64,000 nucleotides of DNA. Origin: Candidatus Pseudobutyricicoccus lothianensis. Lineage in GTDB: Bacteria; Bacillota; Clostridia; Oscillospirales; Butyricicoccaceae. The position numbers and the translations under genes are program-made. Location: assembly GCA_904419295.1 (NCBI GenBank), contig CAJFRA010000002.1, positions 1 through 64,000 on the forward strand, read 5' to 3'. The notes under the pieces were generated by a model. It had not been told where the DNA came from. It saw nothing but the letters and a program-made list of their open reading frames with translations, and did not search any database. Position 1 is the stretch's first letter, and every line of letters starts with the position of its first letter. Below, piece by piece: positions 39,601-50,175 of this stretch.

Positions 39601-40742
39601 TCTGTTTGGATATTCCCGGCATGGCCGCCATCAATGGCAGCCTTGGCTTTGAATATGGCAATCAGTTGCTTTGGTATGTCTCCAAAACGCTGACTGACAT
39701 TTTTGGCACCTCTCTGCTCTTCCGCACATGGGATGCAGAGTTCATTGCCTTTTGCCCCAATACGACCCGCCAGGTCTTCTTGGGCCGCTGCGGCCGTTTG
39801 CGCTCCATTCTCCAGCGCCGCTATCCAAAGGAGGTGCGCCTTGGCCGCGCCTGGGCAGATGGTATTTTCAGCGGCAAGCTTTTGGCAGACGAGGCCCGGC
39901 ACAGCATGCATTTGTGCTATCTGGAACAAGAGCCGCCCTCTGCCTTCCCCCTGCCTGGCAGTTCCTTCCCCGTTGGAGAATCCGCCTGCTCCAGCCGATT
40001 CACCGTGTACTTTCAGCCAAAGATCCACATAGGCAGCGGCGCTTTAGTCGGTATGGAGGCTTTGGTGCGTGGGGTCGAAAAAAACGGGATCATCATCCTC
40101 CCCGGGCAATTCATCGGCGCGTTGGAAGAACGCGGTGGCATCCGCGAACTGGATCTGTTTGTTCTCGAACGCGCTCTTTCCCAAGTGGAGCAGTGGCGGG
40201 CGGCCGGGCTGGGCATAGTACCGGTATCCGTCAACCTTTCCCGCGTGACCCTGGTCCATCCTTCCACTTTAGCTTCTGTTTTGGCCATTCAGAGCCGTTT
40301 CCCCCAGTTGCCGGCAGAGGCATTGGAACTGGAGATCACAGAAAGCGCCGGCACCATTGAGGCTTCTGACTTGCGGAAGATCGCAGACAAGTTCCGTTCC
40401 AATGGCTTGCGGCTCAGCTTGGATGACTTTGGCTCCCAATATGCCAACTTGCCGCTTTTCACCAACGTGCAGTTCGACACGGTCAAGCTGGACCGCAGCC
40501 TTATCACAGAGCTGGCCACCAACCCCATCAACCAGATGCTCGTCCGGGACATCATCCAGATCTGCCGTGCGCGCGATATGACCTGTGTGGCTGAGGGCGT
40601 GGAAAACCAAGAGCAGATCGCCGCTTTGTTGGAGACAGGCTGCAACTATGCCCAGGGCTATTATTACGACCAGCCGCTCTCAGCCCACGAATTTGAACAA
40701 AAATACCTGCAGGGCAACGCCCCGGCAGAATCGAAACCATAA
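36621..40742 (+). CDS. Multidomain GGDEF/PAS/GAF/EAL cyclic-di-GMP signalling protein
   Basis: GRLGGDEFAIF GGDEF near the N-terminus, PAS regions, GAF-like region, degenerate second GGDEF, C-terminal EAL (GMEALVRG, LELEITES, LDDFGSQYANL, CVAEGVEN). Confidence 0.9.
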   Translation: MPVVTEPRDSGMKEANLTSSANHNLEHMYEELQQRATIDALSGVLNRATLEQCIKKRLETVEPSDTCALFIVDLDDFKQVNDTLGHQAGDQAIRRSAQILSGLFRASDIVGRLGGDEFAIFLCGQVTEELVRKKGTAICENLQLALGDHPVVNLTTSVGISLAEGRPQFEEMYQSADLALYRAKKAGKHGFYLHHGAYSQEKADDFHPVNTISLSGLLEYMNSGVALLEMSESPQVIYVSPSFYRIIGAKAPAYSLPLPLSSLIHPDDQLGLEETLWEGLRQGQPVEHTHRVSSGDGQRWLWWHVRAIRIRYDNPHPVLLVTTTDVSHFKENEQQLEAINQRLQVAFGQTAQRLWEVDIASHTFHFFGQDGLSQNPDIDGAAFPAQLVEAGWVHPNSAARFQTFAKELLSGQVNGYGNFILKHQSTGCYGWATLSYRMLFDDVGHAVKAVGIVEDLSGNLAGQNAGRFGRWPLPEGLLSDLMVHMRANLTQDRIEELWVEGKSSGDAMRQLPCSAILAQEQSKIFSGDAQGDLPSYFRCEQLLRLYQEGRRWLTAEYRRADSGGNIRWVRCILHLASEPLTHCIHLYAYLIQIDRLRRWEQACGRPIIRDIATQLYDRATVERMANAMFHGQHTGDRAVVLFQIDGLAHSQPPGRHMPDQLHPDIAAALSLALGGSCLLGQYSPTRILALFPAITSKDDLRRRLEEAVAFVQQALSSMAIPKPLRFITGVATSPADAADFHTLLSKALHACGLWWNAALDTVAFSSEEEEGDWAPLQADEPDDQVSIHSAEMERPLSEGEKEVAFHCMSTMLSADSLEVSLRGVLHTIGSYYQADRVYILTLAEKSHVVTMPFEWTGPHKRSIQQAVSGMRLERFPLLERCLAEKKPLFLTRSQPIAARGGKASSEPWYFTAFPLIQQNRVEGFLCIENSREHPADAALFGALIPYILHERKRFHHSDPAPGTVEQLMGLPDLRSYMKAIYTLNSEQYSSLGAVCLDIPGMAAINGSLGFEYGNQLLWYVSKTLTDIFGTSLLFRTWDAEFIAFCPNTTRQVFLGRCGRLRSILQRRYPKEVRLGRAWADGIFSGKLLADEARHSMHLCYLEQEPPSAFPLPGSSFPVGESACSSRFTVYFQPKIHIGSGALVGMEALVRGVEKNGIIILPGQFIGALEERGGIRELDLFVLERALSQVEQWRAAGLGIVPVSVNLSRVTLVHPSTLASVLAIQSRFPQLPAEALELEITESAGTIEASDLRKIADKFRSNGLRLSLDDFGSQYANLPLFTNVQFDTVKLDRSLITELATNPINQMLVRDIIQICRARDMTCVAEGVENQEQIAALLETGCNYAQGYYYDQPLSAHEFEQKYLQGNAPAESKP

Positions 40743-40760
40743 TGTAAGGAGAATGGCAGC

Positions 40761-43325
40761 ATGAGCAAGACCGATTCAAGGCAATCCGCTCAGGCGGGCA
40801 CTTCCTCCGCCCAGGCACCGCTGTTGATTGGCATCGGCGCCTCTGCCGGCGGATTGGAGGCATTGCAGCAGTTTTTTGGTTACATGCCCCCCAACAGCGG
40901 GCTGAGTTTTGTCGTGATTCAGCACCTTTCCCCAGATTATAAGAGCCTTATGGCCGATATTCTGGGCAAGCACACGGAAATGGCCGTCCACCAGGCCGAA
41001 AATGGGATGTCCATCCAGCCGGATACCGTTTACTTGATCCCACCCAAAAAGTATATGACCCTGCAAGGGAACCAGTTGATCTTGTCCGACTATGCGCCGG
41101 GCACTTTGAACCACCCCATCGACGTATTTTTCTCTTCGCTGGCAGAAGAACGGCGCGAGCATTCCATTGTAGTCGTTCTTTCCGGCACTGGTTCCGATGG
41201 CACCAACGGGGTCAAAGCGGTGAAAGAGCACGGCGGGCTCGTCATTGCCCAGGCCCCGGAAAGCGCCAAATTTGACGGCATGCCCCGCAGCGTCATCAAC
41301 ACGGGGCTGGCGGACTTTGTGCTTTCCCCGGAGGAGATCGCCGAAGAGATCTTGAATTTTTCCGCCACGCCGATGCTGCTGCGCACTCCTCAAAACGACG
41401 GCCCGCTTTCTGAGGAGGATGAGCTGTTTTCTGAAGAGGAGACCTTGTCCCATATCTACACCATCTTGAAAAATGCCAGCGGGATCGACTTCACATATTA
41501 CAAACGCTCCACGATCCTGCGCCGCATCGAGCGGCGGATGCTGGTGACCCACACTGCCACTTTGACGGAATTTGCCCATCTGCTGGGCGACAGCGCTGAA
41601 GAGGTGAACATCCTGGTCAAAGAAATCCTCATCGGTGTGACCAATTTCTTTCGGGATCCGGCATTTTTTGAAAAGCTGAAATACAACGCCATCTACAAAA
41701 TCGTGGAGCGCGCCAAAGAAAACGAACCCATCCGGGTGTGGAGCGCCGGTTGTTCCACCGGCGAAGAGGCGTATTCCATCGCCATCTTGTTTCGGGAGGT
41801 CATGGAGGAGCTGCAGGTGACCAGGGATGTCAAAATCTTTGCTACCGATGTGGACAGCCGCGCCATCGAGCAGGCGGGCAAAGGGATCTATTCCGAGAAC
41901 ATCATTGACGATGTCTCCCCTGACCGGTTGGCCCGGTTCTTTTTGAAGCAGAACGACCAATACCAAATTTCCAAAGAGATCCGCCGGATGATCGTCTTTG
42001 CCACCCACAATATGTTTTCCGATCCCCCCTTTGGCAAGCTGGATATGATCAGCTGCCGCAATGTGATGATCTATTTCCAGCCGGTGCTTCGCCGAGGGCT
42101 GTTCGCCATTTTCCATTCGGCCCTCAAAAACAACGGCTATCTCTTTTTGGGCAAAAGCGAAACTGCCGGGGAATACGTCAGCTTGTTTAAACCTGTGTGC
42201 AGCTCTGAAAAAATCTATATCCACAAGGGAGAGGGAAAAGTGGAAGACTTAACGCCCCCCGCCTTCAACATCCCCAATATCCAAGCCATCTCGCCCACCA
42301 GCATCCGCGCTGGCGCAGGCCACCAAGAAGACCCGGTGGCCGAAGGGCTCTATACCACATTCCTGGAACACTTCTTGCCCGCCTCGGCCGTGTTGAATGC
42401 CGAAGATACGGTGCTTCACTTTTTTGGGAATTACGCCGACTATTTTACCTTGGCGCCCGGCCGGGCTACGCTGAACTTTTTCAGCATGCTCAACAAGGAT
42501 CTGAACTTGGTGGCGGCCACCGCCTTGAGCCGCTGCCGGGCGGAACACACTGCCATCACCTATACCGACATTGCGGTGGATTGTCCTTCGGGCCGGAAAG
42601 TGATCGATCTGACGGTACAGCCCATCCCCACCGCTTCCGGTGAAGAAAGCGAGCTCACGGCCGTATTGTTCCTGGAGAACCGGCCCACAGAGCAGGGAGG
42701 CGTTGTGGAAAAATACGACCTGGATGCCACAGCAGCCCGCCGCATCGCCGAACTGGAACGGGAATTCCAGGTTTCGCAGAGCGATTTGCGCTCCACCATT
42801 CAGCGGCTGGAAACGGTAAACGGCGAACTCCAGGCCGCCAACGAAGAGCTTCTCACCGCCAATGAAGAGCTGCAAAGCTCCACAGAGGAGCTGCAATCGG
42901 TAAACGAAGAGCTGTATACCGTCAACACGGAGCACCAGCTGAAACTGGATGAGCTGACCATGATGACCAACGACCTGTCCAATTTCCTCTCTTCTACGAT
43001 GATCGGTATTCTTTTTGTGGACAGCAACTTGAACATCCGCAAATTCACCGAATATGTAGGGCGGGAATTTCAGCTGATGGAGCACGACATTGGCAGGTCC
43101 ATTCAGATCTTCGCCCACAGTTTTCCAGAAGAAGCCATTGAGACCGACTGCAGGACCGTACTCAAGGATCTGATCTCCATCGACCGGGAAGTAACGGCTA
43201 TGAACGGCCGGTGTTATACATTGCGCATTGCCCCCTATCGCACCACAGAAAACAGCATACGGGGCCTTGTTATTACCATTATTGACAGCTTGGGCACGCC
43301 GCCGGCCAACCAGCGTGCGGATTGA
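40761..43325 (+). CDS. CheB-CheR-PAS fusion protein
   Basis: CheB-like GIGASAGGLEALQQF...VVLSGTGSDGTNG; CheR-like FFRDPAFFEKL, VWSAGCSTGEEAYSIAIL, CRNVMIYF; coiled coil then PAS. Confidence 0.93.
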   Translation: MSKTDSRQSAQAGTSSAQAPLLIGIGASAGGLEALQQFFGYMPPNSGLSFVVIQHLSPDYKSLMADILGKHTEMAVHQAENGMSIQPDTVYLIPPKKYMTLQGNQLILSDYAPGTLNHPIDVFFSSLAEERREHSIVVVLSGTGSDGTNGVKAVKEHGGLVIAQAPESAKFDGMPRSVINTGLADFVLSPEEIAEEILNFSATPMLLRTPQNDGPLSEEDELFSEEETLSHIYTILKNASGIDFTYYKRSTILRRIERRMLVTHTATLTEFAHLLGDSAEEVNILVKEILIGVTNFFRDPAFFEKLKYNAIYKIVERAKENEPIRVWSAGCSTGEEAYSIAILFREVMEELQVTRDVKIFATDVDSRAIEQAGKGIYSENIIDDVSPDRLARFFLKQNDQYQISKEIRRMIVFATHNMFSDPPFGKLDMISCRNVMIYFQPVLRRGLFAIFHSALKNNGYLFLGKSETAGEYVSLFKPVCSSEKIYIHKGEGKVEDLTPPAFNIPNIQAISPTSIRAGAGHQEDPVAEGLYTTFLEHFLPASAVLNAEDTVLHFFGNYADYFTLAPGRATLNFFSMLNKDLNLVAATALSRCRAEHTAITYTDIAVDCPSGRKVIDLTVQPIPTASGEESELTAVLFLENRPTEQGGVVEKYDLDATAARRIAELEREFQVSQSDLRSTIQRLETVNGELQAANEELLTANEELQSSTEELQSVNEELYTVNTEHQLKLDELTMMTNDLSNFLSSTMIGILFVDSNLNIRKFTEYVGREFQLMEHDIGRSIQIFAHSFPEEAIETDCRTVLKDLISIDREVTAMNGRCYTLRIAPYRTTENSIRGLVITIIDSLGTPPANQRAD

Positions 43326-43353
43326 CCGATTTTCTTCGTGCCTTTTACAAGAC

Positions 43354-43396
43354 AAGGGAGCCCGACAGCCAAAAGGCTGCCAGGCTCCCTTTTTTA
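43354..43396. terminator. Bidirectional terminator between convergent genes
   Basis: AAGGGAGCC...GGCTCCCTTTTTT hairpin. Confidence 0.75.
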
Positions 43397-43416
43397 TCGC
43401 TGGAGCTCTCCAAAAA

Positions 43417-44010
43417 TCAATCTTCAGCGGATCCTGCAAGTTGCAGGTCTACATGGACAACGGTTTCCGAATGCGGCAGGTAGGCGATCTGTGCGGTAAT
43501 GGTATGGGTGCCGTTCCCCGCACCGGCTTGCTCATACAAAGCTTCTCCCTGTGCATACACTCCACGGCTGATGGAAAACGATTCTCTCTTCCCCTGCTCG
43601 TCCAGCCCTTCCAGCTGCACCGTGGGGGTATCGCCCAAATTGCTATAGGAAAACCGAACATCTTCCAGCTGGATCTGGCTAGGGGCCTGCAAATAGGGTA
43701 AATCGCTCAGCGGATCGACCACGCGCCCCGCTATGGTGAGAAGGCCGATCGCAGCCAGCGCCAAAGCCCCGGCTGAACAAAGCAGTTTGTCCTGCCAGTC
43801 TTTTCCTTTACAGGCGCCCGCTGCAAAACAGGCGGCGCACAACAGGCACAGCAGCGCCACTGACAGCCAAAAAGGCATGGAAACATAATTCTCCAAGACT
43901 GCTTTCTGCCCATCACTCGTATGGAGCAAAAGCAAAATTCCCATGGGAAGCAAAGAAGCCAAACACAGGATGCCCAGCGCTTCCACTGTTCTTTCTACTT
44001 TCCTGACCAT
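43417..44010 (-). CDS. Hypothetical membrane protein
   Basis: Three N-terminal TM helices and an extracellular beta-rich C-terminus. Confidence 0.6.
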   Translation of the reverse strand: MVRKVERTVEALGILCLASLLPMGILLLLHTSDGQKAVLENYVSMPFWLSVALLCLLCAACFAAGACKGKDWQDKLLCSAGALALAAIGLLTIAGRVVDPLSDLPYLQAPSQIQLEDVRFSYSNLGDTPTVQLEGLDEQGKRESFSISRGVYAQGEALYEQAGAGNGTHTITAQIAYLPHSETVVHVDLQLAGSAED

Positions 44011-44286
44011 AGGCCGTCCCTCCAGACCATCGGATCGCCAGCCTCATTTTGGCGCCTTGCGCCATACGTGCTCTGGCATCGTTTCCTCTGAAAAGCAGCA
44101 TAGGGGATTGTTGAAAAATCATCCCGCACATTTCCGTCAAGCTGACGTAAAAATCCTGTAACTCTCCCTTTTTCTGTGCAATTGACTGCCTCCTCTCACT
44201 CTCTAAGCTTTTTCCTTCTTGCCATAGTCCAGGTTTGGTCCTCTGGGCCTCCCTTTATCCCGGTCTTCTTTTCCACTATCGAAGGC

Positions 44287-44318
44287 AAAAAAGCCGGAGG
44301 GCAGATTGCCCTCCGGCT
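44287..44318 (-). terminator. Terminator downstream of ftsZ
   Basis: AGCCGGAGGGCA-ATC-TGCCCTCCGGCTTTTTT on the minus strand. Confidence 0.82.
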
Positions 44319-44400
44319 GAATCGGCTTTATTTTCGCATCCCCCTCCAAGAAGGCCCCTTGTCCATCTCTTGGAGCGCGATGCTGTACTTGCGATCTGGC

Positions 44401-45573
<1,173 letters not shown>

Positions 45574-45621
45574 AACTGCCTCCACCTTGCCTTTTGAATT
45601 GGGATTGTATCGGCCACTGCC

Positions 45622-46431
45622 TCATGCCGGGCGGAATCGGGCGGTCTGCGTATCGGTCAGATCAATGACCCCCGTATCCGTGCTGCTCAATTTTGCAACG
45701 ATCGTGTTTAAAAATTCGATTTTTTTCTCCAAATTTTCCACGGTTCCCAGTTCCACTGTGAACCTGCCCATATATTGCAGCTTGATCTCAAACAGCTGCT
45801 GCATATCAATACTCATAATTTCTTTCAGTATATCACTATTTTGAGCCGTATTCAATATGGAAAACAGTGCTTTTCCTTTCTCCTCGTCAGAAAATGTGGC
45901 ATAAATGCCCGGCTTTTCCTCTTCTGGCTCCATTCCCGTAACGACGCAATACTGGGCCGCCTGTTCAGCGGTAACTTCTTCCAACAATTTTCCCTTGGTA
46001 TCCATCAGCCAATAGGTCTGCCCCACTTGCAAAGCGGCCACCGGCTGGCACTCCGTCACCTGGATCTCGATGCCGTCGGGCAGCCTGCGGCGGATGGTGA
46101 CTTCATCCAAATAGGGCCTGTCCGCCAAAATGCGCTCCTGGGCGGCAAATTTGTTGATGAAAAACAGATTCTCCCCTATCGTGATCTGGGATGCATCGAT
46201 CAGCTCTTGGGCACTGTACCGGGTATCGCCTACCACAGTGATCTCCTTCACCTTGAAAAACACTGTGACTGCCGCCAAGATCGCGGCGCAGATCAGCACC
46301 AGGCAGAGGAACCGCAGCAGAATGCTTGGTCCCCGCCTTGTCCGCCTGCGCCGCTTCCGACGCTTTTTGGGTGGGTATTCTTTTGGAACGGGAGGTCTTG
46401 CCGCCCTGGCTTTTGGTCTTTGCTTTTTCAT
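45622..46431 (-). CDS. ftsQ: Cell division protein FtsQ/DivIB
   Basis: Basic N-terminus, one TM, POTRA (FFKVKEITVVGDTRYSAQELIDAS), FtsQ domain. Confidence 0.9.
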   Translation of the reverse strand: MKKQRPKARAARPPVPKEYPPKKRRKRRRRTRRGPSILLRFLCLVLICAAILAAVTVFFKVKEITVVGDTRYSAQELIDASQITIGENLFFINKFAAQERILADRPYLDEVTIRRRLPDGIEIQVTECQPVAALQVGQTYWLMDTKGKLLEEVTAEQAAQYCVVTGMEPEEEKPGIYATFSDEEKGKALFSILNTAQNSDILKEIMSIDMQQLFEIKLQYMGRFTVELGTVENLEKKIEFLNTIVAKLSSTDTGVIDLTDTQTARFRPA

Positions 46432-46446
46432 GGTCTCATCCTGGTA

Positions 46447-47703
46447 TCATGCCTGTCTTTTGATATCCGCTCCCAGGGCGGCAAAAGCCCTTTCAATGTG
46501 GTCATAACCCCGGTCGATGTGGTCGATCTGGGTGATCTCGCTGGCGCTCTGGGCCGCCAATGCCGCCACTACCATGGCCGCGCCGCCCCGCAGGTCTGTC
46601 GCCTTGACAGAAGCGCCGGTCAAGTGATCCACGCCTGTCACCAAAGCCACCCGGCCTTCCACCCGGATATCTGCTCCCATCCGGCACAATTCCGCACAGT
46701 GGCGGTACCGGCTTTCAAAGATATTTTCCGAAAACATCGTGGTGCCCTGGGCCAGGCACAGCGTGGCCATCAAAGGCGACTGGGCGTCGGTGGGGAAACC
46801 GGGGTACGGCATGGTGCGCACCGGCCTTACACTGTGCAAACGGCCGGGCGCCCGCAGCCTCACTTCCTGGCCCCCCACCTGGATCTGGCAGCCGCTTTCC
46901 GCCAAAAGCTCTGTCACAGCTGCAAAATGGGCGGGTATCGTCTGCTGCACACAGATCTCCCCGCCGGCTGCTGCACAGGCGCACAGATAGGTGGCCGATT
47001 CGATGCGGTCTGGAATGACGCTGTGTTCCGTGGGCTGCCGGGTCGGCACGCCCCCTTGTATGGTGATATCGTGCTGGCCGGCGCCCTGCACTTGGGCCCC
47101 AGCCTTTTGCAGAAACTGCTGCAGATCCCAGATCTCCGGTTCCCGGGCCGCATTGACGATCCGTGTGGTGCCCTGGCAGGCGGTGGCGCACAGCATGATG
47201 TTTTCCGTAGCGCCCACACTGGGCAGAGACAAGTTGATCTGCCGGCCCTGCAGCGGGCCGCATTCGCAGGTGATCTCCCCGCCCTCCTCCTGGATGTGTA
47301 CGCCCAGCTTGCTCAGCGCATCCAAATGCAGGTCAATGGGGCGGGGGCCCAACTCGCAGCCGCCGGGGTATGTCATGCGCGCCTTGCCGCAGCGGGCCAG
47401 GATCGGCCCCAGGAAGATGACGGAAGAGCGCATCTCCCGCATCAGGTCGTCGGGAATATCCCACCGGTCCATACCGGCGGAATCCACCACAATGGTCCCC
47501 CCGCTGTATTCCACCCGGCAGCCCAAGTGCCGCAGGATGGCAATGGCCGAATGGACATCCTTCAGATCTGGGCAATTATGTATGATATTTTCGCCACCAT
47601 TGATGATGGTGGCTGCCAAAATCGGCAAAATACTGTTTTTGGCGCCGTTGGCACGGATGGAACCGTTGAGGGGATTTCCGCCGTTTACGATTAGCCTGCT
47701 CAT
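46447..47703 (-). CDS. murA: UDP-N-acetylglucosamine 1-carboxyvinyltransferase
   Basis: MSRLIVNGGNPLNGSIRANGAKNSILPILAATI (KN catalytic motif), PYPGFPTDAQSPLMA. Confidence 0.96.
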   Translation of the reverse strand: MSRLIVNGGNPLNGSIRANGAKNSILPILAATIINGGENIIHNCPDLKDVHSAIAILRHLGCRVEYSGGTIVVDSAGMDRWDIPDDLMREMRSSVIFLGPILARCGKARMTYPGGCELGPRPIDLHLDALSKLGVHIQEEGGEITCECGPLQGRQINLSLPSVGATENIMLCATACQGTTRIVNAAREPEIWDLQQFLQKAGAQVQGAGQHDITIQGGVPTRQPTEHSVIPDRIESATYLCACAAAGGEICVQQTIPAHFAAVTELLAESGCQIQVGGQEVRLRAPGRLHSVRPVRTMPYPGFPTDAQSPLMATLCLAQGTTMFSENIFESRYRHCAELCRMGADIRVEGRVALVTGVDHLTGASVKATDLRGGAAMVVAALAAQSASEITQIDHIDRGYDHIERAFAALGADIKRQA

Positions 47704-47826
47704 AATTCTTCCTCCTGTGCGGTTGACCACCCGCGGGATGCGGCACAGCCGTGCCAGTGGAAAGCACCCGGTGGCGGGCGGTATCTTACCCCATACTATG
47801 CCGGTCTCCGCCGCCTTGTTCAGCCC

Positions 47827-48948
47827 TTAGGCCAGCAATTGACAGATCCCTTGGTAAATCTGTTCCACTGCATCGGTTTTTGCCAGGGAACGCGCCTTGG
47901 CGCCCATTTCCTGCAGCTTCGCCGGGTCTTGCAGCAGCTGGCAGGCCGTGTCATAGATCTTCTTCCCGGTGGCTTCCGCCTCGGTGATGACCACCGCTGC
48001 GCCGTACCGCTCCAGCACCCGGGCGTTTTTCTCCTGGTGGTTGTCCGCCACATAAGGCGATGGCACAATGATCGAAGGTTTCCCGGCGGCACAGACCTCC
48101 GCCAGGGTGGAAGCGCCGGCCCGGCAGATCACCAGATCCGCTTCGCACAGCACTTTATCCATATCAAAGATATACTCCCGCAGGTCGATGTTCCGGGCCG
48201 TTTCCAGGTCCACCCCCATTTTGGCGATGTACTCCGGCATCCACTTGTAGTTGCTGGCCCCGGCGGCGTGCACCAGGCAGAAAGGCTTTTCTTGGGCGCA
48301 GAGTTTGATGCACTCACTCATTTTTTGGTTCATATAAAGGGCGCCCACACTGCCCCAAAACGAGACTACCATCGGGCCGCCCTCTTCGCCAAACAGCCGC
48401 TGTTTGAGCCCATCGGGCCGGGCGTTCACGATCTCCTGGCGCACCGGGCTGCCGGTGAGCACCACTTTCTTCGCCCCTGGCAGCTGTGGCCCTGTCTCGG
48501 CGAAACTGGTAAACACACAGTCCACTTTACGGCTCATCCGCTTGACCACCATACCTGGCGCTGCGTTCACTTCCAGCATGGCGCAGCGGATACCCTGGCG
48601 CACGGCGGCCTGCACTGCGGGGTAGCTGGCATAGCCGCCTGTGCCCAGCACCAGGTCGGGCTGAAATTCGCCCAGGATCTCCCTGGCGCGGCGGCTCGCT
48701 TTGGCCGCCTTGGAAAGGGCGTCCACATTCTGGCGGATGCCTTTCCAATTCAATTTGCGGGAAAGCCCTGCCAGCGGGAATGTATACAATGGGTAACCCG
48801 CCCGCTTGACCAACCGCTCTTCTATAGCGCCTTCGGCCCCGGCAAACCGGATATCTGCCTGGGGCTGTTGGCTTTTGATATAACCGGCCACGGCCAAGGC
48901 CGGGTTCACATGGCCCGCCGTGCCGCCGCCGGTAAACAAGATCTTCAT
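47827..48948 (-). CDS. murG: UDP-GlcNAc transferase MurG
   Basis: MKILFTGGGTAGHVNPALAVAGYI; ADLVICRAGASTLAEVCAAGKPSIIVPSPY. Confidence 0.96.
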   Translation of the reverse strand: MKILFTGGGTAGHVNPALAVAGYIKSQQPQADIRFAGAEGAIEERLVKRAGYPLYTFPLAGLSRKLNWKGIRQNVDALSKAAKASRRAREILGEFQPDLVLGTGGYASYPAVQAAVRQGIRCAMLEVNAAPGMVVKRMSRKVDCVFTSFAETGPQLPGAKKVVLTGSPVRQEIVNARPDGLKQRLFGEEGGPMVVSFWGSVGALYMNQKMSECIKLCAQEKPFCLVHAAGASNYKWMPEYIAKMGVDLETARNIDLREYIFDMDKVLCEADLVICRAGASTLAEVCAAGKPSIIVPSPYVADNHQEKNARVLERYGAAVVITEAEATGKKIYDTACQLLQDPAKLQEMGAKARSLAKTDAVEQIYQGICQLLA

Positions 48949-48979
48949 CGTTCTATCGTTCCCTTCTCCCTTGAATCCG

Positions 48980-50116
48980 TCATCCCTGCTCCGGTGCCGG
49001 GATATACCTGGAAACACCGAGGATGATCCCCACTTCGCCCAGCAGCATCAACAGGGATGTGCCGCCATAGCTGAAAAAGGGCAGGGCCGCACCGGTGACG
49101 GGCAGCAGCCCGGTGACGACGCCCATATTGAAAATGGTCTGCACCGCAATCTGGGTGGTGATGCCGGCCACCAGCAGTGTGCCGAACCGGTCCGGCGCCC
49201 GCAGGGCGATCTGGAACCCCCGGACGATCAGCGCTGCAAAGACGATCATGATGAGCACCGCGCCCACCATGCCCAGCTCTTCACAGACCACTGAAAAGAT
49301 GAAGTCGTTGGCCGGTTCCGGCAGGAACAGGTGCTTCTGCCGCCCTTGGCCCAGGCCCAGGCCCCAAAAGCCGCCCGAGCCAATGGCCATCAGCGATTGG
49401 GCCCCCTGCCAGCCGTCGCCCCGGAAATCGCTGAATGGGTCCAGCCAGACCTTGACACGGGCCATGGCGTGGGGCAGCAGGAAGATCAGGCCCACGCAGC
49501 CGGCCACACCGGCCACGCCCATGCTGATCAGCCAAGCCAAGTTGGCGCCGCCCAAAAAGATCATCACGATGCCTGTGACGCCGATGATGACGGTGGCGGA
49601 AAGGTGGGGTTGTTTGACCAGCAGCAGGGCAATGACGCCGATGATGGCCACAAAAGGCAAAATACCATAGCGGAACGTCCGCATCCGCTTGGGGCCCCAG
49701 ATGGTGATCATGCTGGCAAAACAGAGGATCAGGGCAAATTTGACGATCTCCGAAGGCTGGAATTCGATGCCGATCTTCAGCCAGCGGGTCGCGCCGTTGT
49801 GCTCCACACCAAAGGGGATCACCGCTGCCAGCAACAACAGCGATACCACCATAAGAGGCAGGGCAAAGTAGTGGAGCTTGTGGTAATTGAACCGGGAGGC
49901 CACCAGCATCACCACGATGCCCAGCAAAGCATACATCCCCTGGTTCTTAAAGTAAAAGGCGCCGTCATGGCCTTTCGTATTGTATATCGCATCCACATAA
50001 CTGGCGGAAAACAACATGATGAGCCCGACGCACAGCAGCAGCAGGGTCAAGATCAAAAATGGGATATCCATGCCGGCGGTCTTGGCCTTTTTTTTGCGCG
50101 GCCGGTCGGGATGCAA
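48980..50116 (-). CDS. ftsW: SEDS-family glycosyltransferase FtsW/SpoVE
   Basis: SEDS topology; IGIEFQPSEIVKFALI, FFSYGGTSLLMLLGEVGIIL. Confidence 0.93.
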   Translation of the reverse strand: MHPDRPRKKKAKTAGMDIPFLILTLLLLCVGLIMLFSASYVDAIYNTKGHDGAFYFKNQGMYALLGIVVMLVASRFNYHKLHYFALPLMVVSLLLLAAVIPFGVEHNGATRWLKIGIEFQPSEIVKFALILCFASMITIWGPKRMRTFRYGILPFVAIIGVIALLLVKQPHLSATVIIGVTGIVMIFLGGANLAWLISMGVAGVAGCVGLIFLLPHAMARVKVWLDPFSDFRGDGWQGAQSLMAIGSGGFWGLGLGQGRQKHLFLPEPANDFIFSVVCEELGMVGAVLIMIVFAALIVRGFQIALRAPDRFGTLLVAGITTQIAVQTIFNMGVVTGLLPVTGAALPFFSYGGTSLLMLLGEVGIILGVSRYIPAPEQG

Positions 50117-50175
50117 TGGTACATTGGCAGTTGTGGTTTTGATGGGGATGCACCTCCGGATTCATGCAGGGGCGC

